Of a DNA stretch of 64,000 nt, positions 50,404 through 58,942 are shown piece by piece; position 1 is the stretch's first letter, and each line of letters starts with the position of its first letter. The notes beneath the pieces were generated by a model. That model did no database searches. It was not told where the DNA came from and was given only the letters and a program-made list of their open reading frames with translations. The DNA comes from JAHEME01 sp034435035 (GTDB taxonomy: Bacteria > Chloroflexota > Anaerolineae > Aggregatilineales > UBA3940), in contig DAOTXW010000041.1 in NCBI GenBank assembly GCA_034435035.1, forward strand, positions 1 through 64,000, written 5' to 3'. A program made the translations under genes and the position numbers.

Positions 50404-50969
50404 CTGACCTCACACGCACCATTCGCGAAGCCAATGGGAAGCTGCATACGGTGATCATCCGGCGCGACCGTCGCCTCAAGAAATGGGCGCGCTGGAATCG
50501 CCAGCCTGATGGCAGCATCCTGCTGCGCGTGCCTTTCAGAATGCCGGTGCGCCATATCGATTCGCTCCTGGAGGATATCGCACGCAGTCTGGGGCGCCGG
50601 CGCCGGACGCCGCGCACTGATGCAGGCCTGCAGGCGCGCGCCGAGCACCTGAACAATGCCTGTTTTGGCGGCCAGATCACCTGGGCCTCGATCCGCTGGG
50701 TCGGCAATATGGACAAGCGGCTTGGCAGCTGCTCCCACGGTGGAGCCACCGATGGTGACATTCGCATCAGCGAACGGATCCGCGAGTGGCCGGACTGGGT
50801 TGTGGATTATGTCATCGCGCACGAACTGGCACACCGCACCCACCCGGATCACAGCCCGGCTTTCTGGGACTATCTGAAAGCGGCCTACCCGCTGACTGAG
50901 CGCGCCCGGGGATTCATTCAGGGGATCAGCTTTGCCAGGGGTGAAACTCTGGAAGAAGATGCGGGCTGA
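50400..50969 (+). CDS. YgjP-like M48-type metallopeptidase (DUF45)
   Basis: 189 residues of the DUF45/YgjP family, with the zinc motif VIAHELAHRTHPDHSPAFW (HExxH plus a downstream His/Asp-rich helix) and the conserved MDKRLGSCSHGG segment in place of the usual W-G-S-C-S. The N-terminal beta region RRLKKWARWNRQPDGSILLRVP is also typical. Substrates of this family are unknown; some members sit beside restriction-modification genes, but none is here. It is translationally coupled to the hydrolase upstream and ends one base before the convergent rdgB stop. Confidence 0.88.
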   Translation: MTDLTRTIREANGKLHTVIIRRDRRLKKWARWNRQPDGSILLRVPFRMPVRHIDSLLEDIARSLGRRRRTPRTDAGLQARAEHLNNACFGGQITWASIRWVGNMDKRLGSCSHGGATDGDIRISERIREWPDWVVDYVIAHELAHRTHPDHSPAFWDYLKAAYPLTERARGFIQGISFARGETLEEDAG

Positions 50970-50970
50970 G

Positions 50971-51576
50971 TCAGCTGCTTCCAAGCAGCGCCTTCAGCAT
51001 GGGGATAATCGCCTGTGCGGCGCGCGCACGGTGGCTGATCCGGTTCTTGACGGCCGGCTCCAGCTCGGCCATCGTCACTCCATATTCGGGCAGGAAAAAG
51101 ATCGGATCGTAGCCGAAGCCATAGGAACCCCGCGGCGTGTCAGCGATCCGCCCTTCGCAGGCGCCGGCAGCCACCCGTACTTCCCCGCCCGGCGAGGCTA
51201 AGGCGATCACGCAGCGGAAGCGAGCCAGCCGCTCTGTTTCAGGGATGCCTGCCAGCTGGTCCAGCACGAGTTGGCAGCGATCGGCATCCGTGGCGCCCGG
51301 TTTTCCCCCGTAGCGGGCCGACAGCACCCCTGGCCGGCCATCCAGGGCATCAACCTCCAGCCCTGAATCGTCGGCCAGCGTCAGCAGCCCGCTGAGGCGC
51401 GCATACCCCGCCGCCTTCAGACGCGCATTCTCCTCAAGGGTGCTGCCGGTTTCTTCGATCTCCGTCGTGATGCCCGCGTCGTCCAGAGACAGGCAGACCA
51501 CTTCAAGCCCGGCGAATAGCTCGTACAGCTCGCGGACTTTGCCCCGGTTATGAGTAGCGATCAGCAGCCTGTGCAT
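50971..51576 (-). CDS. rdgB: Non-canonical purine NTP pyrophosphatase (RdgB/HAM1)
   Basis: 201 residues, standard length. It hydrolyses ITP, dITP and XTP to the monophosphates and keeps deaminated purines out of nucleic acids. Signatures: LLIATHNRGKVRELYELF at the start (nucleotide-binding Thr-His-Asn), TLEENARLKAAGYARL, LTLADDSGLEVDALDGRPGVLSARYGG, and GSYGFGYDPIFFLPEYG with the SHRARAAQA end motif. The start ATG at 51576 lacks a strong ribosome site. Confidence 0.97.
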   Translation of the reverse strand: MHRLLIATHNRGKVRELYELFAGLEVVCLSLDDAGITTEIEETGSTLEENARLKAAGYARLSGLLTLADDSGLEVDALDGRPGVLSARYGGKPGATDADRCQLVLDQLAGIPETERLARFRCVIALASPGGEVRVAAGACEGRIADTPRGSYGFGYDPIFFLPEYGVTMAELEPAVKNRISHRARAAQAIIPMLKALLGSS

Positions 51577-51620
51577 GCGGAATTCTCAGTGAGTCAGCAT
51601 CGGAAGGGTGTATCAAGCGC

Positions 51621-52469
51621 CTAATGGCGGTTAGTCCACCCGGGTGACGCATAACGGCCCACCCGAAGCTCCTCCGCCCGGGCGGCTTCGGCGGGGGTCA
51701 GGTCACCCTCTTCCAGGGTCAGCGACAGCGCCTCGCAGAAGCCGGCCATCAGGGCGCCGACCACGCGGGCCAATCCTACTCGCTGGCCCAGCGCTTCCTC
51801 CAGCGTCAGCGCCCGCGCCCTGACGCGCTGGCGCGCTGCCTCACGTGCCGGTTCGTCAGGGAAGGCCAGTGCCTCGCAGATGCGGCCCAGGTCGCCGAAC
51901 AGCGGCAGTGCCCCGTGCTGGAGTACCGCGCGCGCGCGCCGTGTCTGGGCGCTCCCCAGGAGCTTGCGCCCGCCTACCGTGATCTCGTAGTCCGAGGGGA
52001 CTTCAAAGCACACGGGCCCTTTGAAGCCATGCGCTGACTCAGCAGCCTGATCAGCCTGCACCCCGGCCCCCAGCCGGGACAGCCCGGCGAGCAGCCCGGC
52101 GCTCAGGCGGCGGTAGCTTTCGACAACGCCGCCCGCCACGCGCGGCTCATCCTCAGGGGCCGCGATCGAATAGGTCAGCTCATCCGTATGCAGGATGGCG
52201 CGCCCGCCGGTCAGGCGACGCACCACATCCCATTGATTCTGGCTCAGCCGGGCGGCATCAACGTCTGCCACAGGCTGAGCATATCCCAGTGACAGGCAGG
52301 CTGGATGCCAGGTGTAGAAGCGCAAAGTCGGCGGCGACTTCCCCGCGCCGACAGCTTCGGCAATGGCTTCGTCGATGGCCATGTTCATTGGCCCATCGGC
52401 TTCCCGATGGATAATCACTCGCCAGGTAGCGGCTAAGTAACTCCGGGCGGGGTCAGAATGGGCGGCCAA
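51621..52469 (-). CDS. Lipoyl/octanoyl transferase family protein (LipM-like)
   Basis: 282 residues of the biotin/lipoate protein ligase fold. Motifs: MNMAIDEAIAEAV at the N-terminus, LRFYTWHPACLSLGY, VVRRLTGGRAILHTDELTYS, and VCFEVPSDYEITVGGRKLLGSAQ. The Cys in VCFEVPSDYE matches the acyl-accepting cysteine of Bacillus-type LipM, and the Lys in GGRKLLGSAQ the substrate-activating lysine, so octanoyl transfer from ACP to GcvH-like proteins is more likely than ATP-dependent lipoate ligation. The start is TTG at 52469 with AAGGAG five bases upstream. No lipA is nearby. Confidence 0.87.
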   Translation of the reverse strand: MAAHSDPARSYLAATWRVIIHREADGPMNMAIDEAIAEAVGAGKSPPTLRFYTWHPACLSLGYAQPVADVDAARLSQNQWDVVRRLTGGRAILHTDELTYSIAAPEDEPRVAGGVVESYRRLSAGLLAGLSRLGAGVQADQAAESAHGFKGPVCFEVPSDYEITVGGRKLLGSAQTRRARAVLQHGALPLFGDLGRICEALAFPDEPAREAARQRVRARALTLEEALGQRVGLARVVGALMAGFCEALSLTLEEGDLTPAEAARAEELRVGRYASPGWTNRH

Positions 52470-52545
52470 GATAGCTCCTTGTGCGGGCTTCCTGCCGATT
52501 GTATCAAATGGGAACCTGCCGGTACAATGTGGCGTACTCTACGAA

Positions 52546-53712
52546 ATGGATACACATACACACCCGCCAGACAAAACTCTTGAGACCCGGATCCAGCCGG
52601 AACCCACGCCGCCGCACGGTTCCGGGCGCCCTCGCATTCCGCGCAGAAGCCGCCGGCGCCGTCCGCGCAGCCTGTCGGCGGTGCTGGATCGCATCATTCA
52701 TCGCATACCCCTGCCCCGGCTGGGGCGCTGGGGATCGCTGGCTGCCTTCAGCGGTCTGTTCACCGGCGTGCTGGCGATCGGGGTGGTTCTGTCTCTGACT
52801 CTGCGCGCTCTACTGGCCAGCGATGTGCTGAATCCGTTTGAGGAGGACTATGGCGGCCCAACGGCTACCCCTAACGCGACGCCGAACCCGGAGTTCATGG
52901 CTCCGACACAGGCCGGCTGGCAGGGGACCGATCGCGTGACGGTCCTGCTGATGGGGGTGGATACGCGGCCTTCCGAGCGCGGCTACCGCACCCGCACCGA
53001 CACCATGATGCTGCTGTCAGTCGATCCAGTTGGCAAGACGGGCAGCATGCTGTCGATCCCGCGCGACCTGTACGTCGATGTGCCGGGCTACGGCCTGCAG
53101 CGCGTCAATACAGCCTATCCGCTGGGGGGCGCGGACCTGGCCGTGGAAACGGTGCAGTACAATCTGGGCATCCGGGTCAACTACTACGCGATTGTGGAGT
53201 TCGCAGCCTTCGTGACGCTGGTGGATGAGATCGGCGGCATCGATCTGTATGTCCCGGTCGAGATATATGATCCGCAATACCCGGATCAGTACTACGGCTA
53301 CGATCCCTTCTATATGCCCGCCGGGCAGCAGCACATGGATGGTGCCACGGCGCTGAAGTACGCACGCACCCGCCACCAGGATAATGACTATGAGCGCGCC
53401 CGCCGCCAGCAGGCGGTCATCCTGGCGATCCGCCAGAAGATCCTCAGCCTGAATATGCTGCCCCAGCTGATTCAGAAGGCTCCCACTCTGTATGCCGCCG
53501 TCGGTGACAGCGTGCGCACCAACATGACGCTTGAGCAGATGATCGAGCTGGCGCTGCTGGCCGAACAGATCCCGCAGGAGCAGATCCGGTCCGGTGTCAT
53601 TGACAGCGGCTATATCATGCCCTACCGCACCCCGGAAGGGGCAGCCGTTTCGATCCCGGATCGGGTGGCTATCGGGCCGCTGCTTGAGTACATCTTCTGG
53701 ATGGAACAGTAG
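52546..53712 (+). CDS. LytR-CpsA-Psr (LCP) family protein
   Basis: 388 residues. A basic, Pro-rich cytoplasmic tail (about 1-58), one membrane helix (about 68-90), a short Thr/Pro/Asn linker and the LCP domain: VTVLLMGVDTRPSERGYRTRTDTMML, MLSIPRDLYVDVPGYGLQRVNTAYP and ALKYARTRHQDNDYERARRQQAVI. It is paralogous to the LCP protein encoded at 34898-35944. A TACAAT (52523-52528) lies 17 bases before the ATG with TTGTAT 18 bases farther up; no ribosome site is seen, so the leader would be very short. The next gene, 15 bases on, is a degenerate recombinase. Confidence 0.93.
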   Translation: MDTHTHPPDKTLETRIQPEPTPPHGSGRPRIPRRSRRRRPRSLSAVLDRIIHRIPLPRLGRWGSLAAFSGLFTGVLAIGVVLSLTLRALLASDVLNPFEEDYGGPTATPNATPNPEFMAPTQAGWQGTDRVTVLLMGVDTRPSERGYRTRTDTMMLLSVDPVGKTGSMLSIPRDLYVDVPGYGLQRVNTAYPLGGADLAVETVQYNLGIRVNYYAIVEFAAFVTLVDEIGGIDLYVPVEIYDPQYPDQYYGYDPFYMPAGQQHMDGATALKYARTRHQDNDYERARRQQAVILAIRQKILSLNMLPQLIQKAPTLYAAVGDSVRTNMTLEQMIELALLAEQIPQEQIRSGVIDSGYIMPYRTPEGAAVSIPDRVAIGPLLEYIFWMEQ

Positions 53713-53727
53713 GAGTGAGGGCGCCTG

Positions 53728-54714
53728 ATGGCCGATCCTGAACAACTGCCTCTGTTCGATAAGGAGCCAGAGCCGCAGCGGGTCGATCCACCTGGCGACG
53801 TACCGGGCCTGTCAGCCCGAACTCCGCTTGATCAGGCGATGGTGATCTACATGGAGGCGCTGCGGTTCAGTGGCGCATCGCCTCACACGCTGAAAGCCTT
53901 TCGCAGCGACCTGAATCTGCTGGCCCGCTGGAGCGGGGCCCGGCGATCGATCGGGCAGTACAGCACCCACGATCTCAACCAGTTTCTGCACTGGATGCTC
54001 TACGAGCGCGATAAACCCTGCAGCCCCAAGACATATGCCCGCCGCGTGACCGCTCTGAAGAACTTCTTCGGCTACCTGTATGAAGTGCGGGCCATTCCGC
54101 GCGACCCTTCCAATGCTGTGATCCAGCGCACGGTCAGCAGCCCGCTGCCCGATGTGCTGCTCCCTCCGGAGCGAGAACGGGCGCTGGCGGTCACCGAGCG
54201 GCTGCGCCGCGACCCCCGCCGGCCCGATGCGCGCCCTTGCCTGCTGCTGACTCTGCTTCTTGAAACCGGGATCAAGAAATCCGAGGTCATGGCGCTGCAT
54301 CCACAGGATGTGGAGCGCGACCATCCGGAGGGGCCGCGCCTGTGGATTCGCTATGCCAACCCGCAGATGCGCTACAAGGAGCGCAAGCTGCCAATCAGCC
54401 CGGCCTGGCTGGATACGCTGGCCGAGTATTTGGACCAGCGCAAACCGAAAGCCGAGATTTTCGACTGCACTCCGCGCAATCTGGAGTATGTGCTGAGAGA
54501 CGTGGCTGTGACGGCCGGCATCGAGCCATCCCGGCTGTCATTCGAGACTCTGCGCTGGACGTGTGCCCTGCGGGACTACCTCAGCGGCATGGATCATGAT
54601 CGGCTGCGCCAGAAGCTGGGGATCAGCCGTGTGACCTGGGCCACCACCGGCGATAAACTGGCTGAGCTGGCCCGCCTGTACGGTGAAGCCGGCAGCGGGA
54701 GCGCCGCGGGCTGA
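53728..54714 (+). CDS. Tyrosine-recombinase-fold protein lacking catalytic residues
   Basis: 328 residues with the two-domain layout of XerC/XerD. The SAM-like core-binding domain is about 35-125 (GASPHTLKAFRSDLNLLARW, ARRVTALKNFFGYLYEV). In the catalytic domain (about 140-320) the first Arg is Lys183 (ETGIKKSEV for TGxRxxE), the HxLRH motif is E273-T-L-R276-W277, LGH is LGI (I299), and no Tyr is found where the nucleophile should be (TTGDKL, about 306-311). The hairpin Lys (YKERKLPIS) and R276 remain. It can hardly recombine DNA but may still bind it. It is co-directional with the LCP gene. Confidence 0.8.
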   Translation: MADPEQLPLFDKEPEPQRVDPPGDVPGLSARTPLDQAMVIYMEALRFSGASPHTLKAFRSDLNLLARWSGARRSIGQYSTHDLNQFLHWMLYERDKPCSPKTYARRVTALKNFFGYLYEVRAIPRDPSNAVIQRTVSSPLPDVLLPPERERALAVTERLRRDPRRPDARPCLLLTLLLETGIKKSEVMALHPQDVERDHPEGPRLWIRYANPQMRYKERKLPISPAWLDTLAEYLDQRKPKAEIFDCTPRNLEYVLRDVAVTAGIEPSRLSFETLRWTCALRDYLSGMDHDRLRQKLGISRVTWATTGDKLAELARLYGEAGSGSAAG

Positions 54715-54725
54715 GCAAAGCGAAG

Positions 54726-55946
54726 TCAGAAGCTGGCGACCCGGCAGATCAGCCCCTTCAGGTAGCGCCCTTCCGGGAAGGCCAGCAGCACCGGATGATC
54801 GGCGGGCTGCGACAGCCAGCCGACAATCTGAGCCTGGACGCCTGCGTCCACGCTGGCACCGAACACCACCTTCTGGAACAGATCGGCATCGACCAGACCG
54901 GAGCACGAGAAAGTCAGCAGATAGCCGCCGGGGCGCAGCAGCTCAAAGGCCAGCAGGTTGATGTCTTTATAGCCCCGGGTAGCGCTTTCCAACTGGGCCT
55001 GACTGTGCGCAAACTTGGGCGGATCCAGGATGATCAGGTCAAAATCACGCCCCTGATCGCGACAGGCCCTGAGATAGTGAAAGACATCTCCGGCGATATA
55101 TTCAGCGGGTACGTGCTCTACCCGGTTCATTGCCATCGCGTGGCGGGCCGTCTCCAGTGCTGACTCAGACGAATCGACATTGACGATGGAGCGGGCGCCA
55201 TTCAACGCAGCGCATACCCCGAAGCTTCCGGTATAGCAGAAGGCGTTGAGCACTTCCGCCCCGCGAACGGCAGGATGATCCAGCAGCCAGCGGCGGCTGT
55301 CCCGCTGATCAAGGTAGAAGCCAGTTTTGTGGCCCGTCTGAACGGATACGGGGTAGACGGCGCCGAACTCGTTGAGGGTCAGGGGCTGAGGCGGTTCCTG
55401 ACCCCACAATACCCCTGATGCGTCGGAAAGCCCCTCCCGGTGCCGTACATCAACATCGCTGCGCTCGTAGATGCCGGCAGGCTTCAGCAGCGCGGCCAGC
55501 GCCTCGACAACAGCAGGCTTGACCACCTCCACTCCCAGCGTCAGTGATTGCAGAACCAGAAAGTCGCCGTAACGATCGACGATGAGGCCAGGAACGCCGT
55601 CGCTCTCGGCATACACCAGCCGGCAGGCATCGGTATCCCCGCGCGCTGTCAGCGCCTCGCGCGCGCGCACGGCCTGTGCGATCCGCAGCCGCCACCAGGC
55701 CGGGCCGAGCGCCTCGTTCTGATCCCAGGTCAGGGCACGTACAACGATCTGCGAGGCGGGGTTGTAGTATCCGCGGGCGATGAATCCTCCTCCCGAATCG
55801 CAGACATCCACGATGGAGCCGGGCGCTGCATCGGCCAGGCGGCTGCGCTGCGAATCTACTGCGCCGGAGAAGATCCAGGGATGGCGCAACAGCAGATTCT
55901 TCTCGCGGCCCTGTTTGAGGATAATGCTACCGCTGATGGTGCTCAC
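54726..55946 (-). CDS. rlmI: 23S rRNA (cytosine-1962-C5)-methyltransferase RlmI-like
   Basis: 406 residues, the length of RlmI. The N-terminal PUA domain (about 5-75) has GREKNLLLRHPWIFSGAV; a small beta domain with YAESDGVPGLIVDRYGDFLV follows; and the Rossmann methyltransferase has the SAM loop VLNAFCYTGSFGVCAALNGA, VNVDSSESALETA, the active-site IILDPPKFAHSQAQ and YKDINLLAFELLRPGG. The catalytic Cys is expected in TFSCSG. GTG start at 55946 with AAGGA six bases upstream. The exact target in this organism is inferred from family. Confidence 0.92.
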   Translation of the reverse strand: MSTISGSIILKQGREKNLLLRHPWIFSGAVDSQRSRLADAAPGSIVDVCDSGGGFIARGYYNPASQIVVRALTWDQNEALGPAWWRLRIAQAVRAREALTARGDTDACRLVYAESDGVPGLIVDRYGDFLVLQSLTLGVEVVKPAVVEALAALLKPAGIYERSDVDVRHREGLSDASGVLWGQEPPQPLTLNEFGAVYPVSVQTGHKTGFYLDQRDSRRWLLDHPAVRGAEVLNAFCYTGSFGVCAALNGARSIVNVDSSESALETARHAMAMNRVEHVPAEYIAGDVFHYLRACRDQGRDFDLIILDPPKFAHSQAQLESATRGYKDINLLAFELLRPGGYLLTFSCSGLVDADLFQKVVFGASVDAGVQAQIVGWLSQPADHPVLLAFPEGRYLKGLICRVASF

Positions 55947-55993
55947 AGGATGTCCTTAAATAGCGTCCGATGGCGGCCAGAGCGCAACGGGGA

Positions 55994-58015
55994 TCAGTCG
56001 GCGATCAGCGCCAGCAAACCCGCCTCGTCCAGCACCGGCACGCCGAGCTGTAAGGCCCGGTCGAGCTTGCTGCCCGCCGCCTCGCCGGCAACCACGTAGC
56101 TGGTCTTCTTGCTGACACTGGAGCTGACTCTACCGCCGTGCAGCTCGATCAGGGATGCGGCCTGCTCACGGGTCAGGGTGGGCAGCGTGCCGGTCAGCAC
56201 GAAGGTCAGGCCGCTGAGCCGCTCGGATGCCCGCTCACGGCGGGGGGCGGTCAGGGTGATGCCGCCTGCACGCAGCTTTTCGATCAGCCTGCGGTTTGCC
56301 GGATCGGCGAAGTACTCGACAATCGCGCCGGCCGTGTGCGGCCCCAGCCCGCCGATCTGTAGCAGATCGTCCAGGGAGGCCGCCATCAGATCATCCAGTG
56401 CCGGGAAATGCGCGACGAGCAGCGCTGCCACTGTGCTGCCTACGCCTTTGATGCCGAGGGCTGTCAGCAGGCGATCCACCGGCCGCGATCGGCTGGCCTC
56501 AATAGCGGCCAGCAGGTTGTCGGCTTTCTTTTCAGCGAAGCCCTCCAGCCCCACCAGGTCTTCGCGGCGCAAAAAGTAAATGTCCGCCACATCGTGAATC
56601 AGCCCGGCGGCGATCAACTGGCGCGAAATTCGGTCGCCCCACCCTTCCACATCCATTGCCCCGCGGGACACGAAATATTCCACGGTGCGAGCAACGCGCT
56701 CCGGGCACTGAATGTTGGTGCAGTAGACCGCTACTTCTCCTTCGGCGCGGCGCACCGGGAAGCCGCAGAAAGGGCAAGTTTCGGGGATCTGGATCGGGCG
56801 TTCGGAGCCGTTGCGCAGGTCAGCCACTGGCCCGACCACATAAGGGATGACCTCACCGGAGCGCTTGACGATCACGGTATCGCCGATACGGATGTCCTTT
56901 TCGGCCACATAGTCGAAGTTGTGCAGCGTGGCCTGCCTGACCGTCACGCCGCTGACCGCAACTGGCTCCAGCACTGCATTGGGCGTCAGCACGCCGGTGC
57001 GCCCGACATTGAAGACCACGTCCAGCAGGCGGGTGGTGCGCTCCTCGGCGGGGAATTTGTAGGCCAGTGCACCGCGCGGATCTTTACCCACCACGCCGAG
57101 CTCATTGGCAACTGGCAGATCGTTAATCTTGATCACCAGCCCATCGATCGCGAAATCCAGCTGCTGGCGGCGGTCTTCCCAGGCGTGAATATGCTCCAGG
57201 GCGCTGTCCAGATCGGTGAAGTGCGCCGAGTAGTTAAGCATCACCGGAAAGCCGAGCGCCTGCAGGTAATGCAGCACTCCCCACTGGGTGGTTGGGAAGT
57301 CGCCCTGCCCGGCGAGGATCTGGTAGCAGGCCAACTGGAGCGGGCGCCCGGCAGTGATGGTAGCATCCAGCTGCCGCAGAGCGCCGGCGGCCGCATTTCG
57401 CGGGTTGACGAACGGCGCCTCGCCGTCCTCAACGCGCCGCTGGTTCAGGGCGCTGAAGACGCTCAACAGGAAAAATGCTTCGCCGCGCACGACCAGCCGG
57501 GGCGGGGCGGGTGGGCCATCAGGCACAGTCGGGATGCGCAGCGGCACCGAGTGCAGTGTTCGCAGGTTGGGCGTGATGTCTTCCCCGATCACACCATCCC
57601 CCCGCGTCGCGCCCTGCACCAACAGCCCATCCTCATAAGTCAGCACCACCGACAGCCCATCCAGCTTGGGCTCGACCACATAATCCGGCTCGTAGCCGGC
57701 GGGCAGCAGCTTGCCGATCCGTTCGCGCCAGGCGCGGGCATCCGCATCGCTGAAGGCATTAGCCAGGCTCAGCACCGGTGCGGGGTGCTGGACTTTGGGC
57801 AGATCGCTGCGCGGCGCCCCGCCCACCCGCCGGGTCGGCGAATCTGGCGTCACCAGCTCCGGCTGGGCCTCTTCCAGAGCCTTGAGCTCCTGGAACAGAG
57901 CATCGTATTCGCTGTCGGTGATGACCGGCGAATCGAGCACATAGTAGCGGTAGGCATGGTAGTTGATCGCATCGCGTAGCTGAGCCGCGCGCTGGGCGAG
58001 CGCTTGCTTATCCAT
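55994..58015 (-). CDS. ligA: NAD+-dependent DNA ligase LigA
   Basis: 673 residues, normal length. Seals nicks during replication and repair using NAD+. Domain order: Ia (YHAYRYYVLDSPVITDSEYD), adenylation with active-site Lys in VVEPKLDGLSVVLTYEDG, OB fold (RTGVLTPNAVLEPV), Cys4 zinc finger (CPFCGFPV and CTNIQCPERV), helix-hairpin-helix repeats (GLEGFAEKKADNLL) and a C-terminal BRCT domain (LSGLTFVLTGTLPTLTREQA). The ATG shares one base with the stop of the DUF4230 gene (TGATG), so it is translationally coupled to an unrelated upstream gene. Confidence 0.98.
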   Translation of the reverse strand: MDKQALAQRAAQLRDAINYHAYRYYVLDSPVITDSEYDALFQELKALEEAQPELVTPDSPTRRVGGAPRSDLPKVQHPAPVLSLANAFSDADARAWRERIGKLLPAGYEPDYVVEPKLDGLSVVLTYEDGLLVQGATRGDGVIGEDITPNLRTLHSVPLRIPTVPDGPPAPPRLVVRGEAFFLLSVFSALNQRRVEDGEAPFVNPRNAAAGALRQLDATITAGRPLQLACYQILAGQGDFPTTQWGVLHYLQALGFPVMLNYSAHFTDLDSALEHIHAWEDRRQQLDFAIDGLVIKINDLPVANELGVVGKDPRGALAYKFPAEERTTRLLDVVFNVGRTGVLTPNAVLEPVAVSGVTVRQATLHNFDYVAEKDIRIGDTVIVKRSGEVIPYVVGPVADLRNGSERPIQIPETCPFCGFPVRRAEGEVAVYCTNIQCPERVARTVEYFVSRGAMDVEGWGDRISRQLIAAGLIHDVADIYFLRREDLVGLEGFAEKKADNLLAAIEASRSRPVDRLLTALGIKGVGSTVAALLVAHFPALDDLMAASLDDLLQIGGLGPHTAGAIVEYFADPANRRLIEKLRAGGITLTAPRRERASERLSGLTFVLTGTLPTLTREQAASLIELHGGRVSSSVSKKTSYVVAGEAAGSKLDRALQLGVPVLDEAGLLALIAD

Positions 58016-58725
58016 CAGGGCACCGCCTGCTCGCCGCGATCCTGCTCCGGGGCCGGTGTGCCGGTGACGAAGACGACTTCCTCGAATCCGAGGGCTTGCA
58101 GCAGGGATTGAACAGTATGCTCGGCATTCGTCTGGGCGATCTCAAGGATGCCGCCTTCCAGCGCCGCCAGCAGGATCTGCCTCTCGGCTTCCTGGCGAGC
58201 CAGCGTCTCCAGATCGATCTGCTGGTTGGCGAGCAGCCCGGTATCCCGGTCATAGACGTAGGTGGCGTCGTTATCCAGCGTGGCAATGAAGATCTCCGCT
58301 GCGGGGAGAGTGATAAACACAGCGCCCCCTGCAACCTGCACATCCTCGTCATGCAAACGCGACAGATCGACTCCGGCAATCACCTGCCCCTGAGCCACCA
58401 GCAGGAGCCGGTCACGGAACAGGAAGCCAAAGGTGCCTTCTCCACTTTGGGCTGTGATAACTTTCTCGATGGTAAATGACGAGGTCTCCAGGCGGCTAAG
58501 AGCCTGGACCTGCCGCACGACCGTGACCGGATCGGCAATGATGGTCGGGGTGGGGTTGAGCACCTGCTGAACGCGAGTGCCCACAGCTTCCACGCCGGCC
58601 ACTGGCTGGCGCAAAGCGTTCAGCGTATCCACGATCAGGTAACCGACGATCAACATCACCGCCAGAATAGCAACCAGCACCAGTGTTGAAAACAGGCTGC
58701 GGCCTGATGGCCCCTGTGATTCCAT
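58015..58725 (-). CDS. DUF4230 membrane-anchored protein
   Basis: 236 residues from the ATG at 58725 (GGAG eight bases upstream; open frame to 58743). One N-terminal membrane helix (about 14-38) followed by an extracytoplasmic DUF4230 domain: VRQVQALSRLETSSFTIEKVITAQ, DRLLLVAQGQVIAGVDLSRL, VFITLPAAEIF, and a long helix LARQEAERQILLAALEGGILEIA. The domain recurs across many bacteria but has no assigned function. The stop overlaps the ligA start by one base. Its membrane location and the overlap with a replication gene probably reflect genome packing rather than a shared task. Confidence 0.82.
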   Translation of the reverse strand: MESQGPSGRSLFSTLVLVAILAVMLIVGYLIVDTLNALRQPVAGVEAVGTRVQQVLNPTPTIIADPVTVVRQVQALSRLETSSFTIEKVITAQSGEGTFGFLFRDRLLLVAQGQVIAGVDLSRLHDEDVQVAGGAVFITLPAAEIFIATLDNDATYVYDRDTGLLANQQIDLETLARQEAERQILLAALEGGILEIAQTNAEHTVQSLLQALGFEEVVFVTGTPAPEQDRGEQAVP

Positions 58726-58852
58726 GGAGTACTCTCCGCGCACATTCTTTCGCTGGAGCCCACGGCTCCCCGGCTCGTATCATAGCCCAAATGAGCGAGT
58801 CGTGAAACCGGCCTGCCTATCGGCGATCGGCGGAAGGCCGATTCAGGCCGGT

Positions 58853-58880
58853 TTGTTCGCGGGATGATTGGCACTATAAT
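58853..58880 (+). promoter_or_regulatory. Sigma-70-type promoter of sppA
   Basis: TTGTTC (58853-58858), 16-base spacer, TATAAT (58875-58880). The leader would run about 56 bases to the ATG at 58943. It is divergent from the DUF4230-ligA genes. Confidence 0.6.
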
Positions 58881-58942
58881 AGCCGGACGCGCCAGGTGCT
58901 CACGGCGGCTGAGCAGCCGCTGTGCGGGAGAAAAGGGCTGGT

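Noticed and set aside
53728..54714. Integrase marking a mobile element or attachment site
   Set aside because: The catalytic residues are gone, no tRNA or direct repeats flank it, and neighbouring genes are housekeeping.
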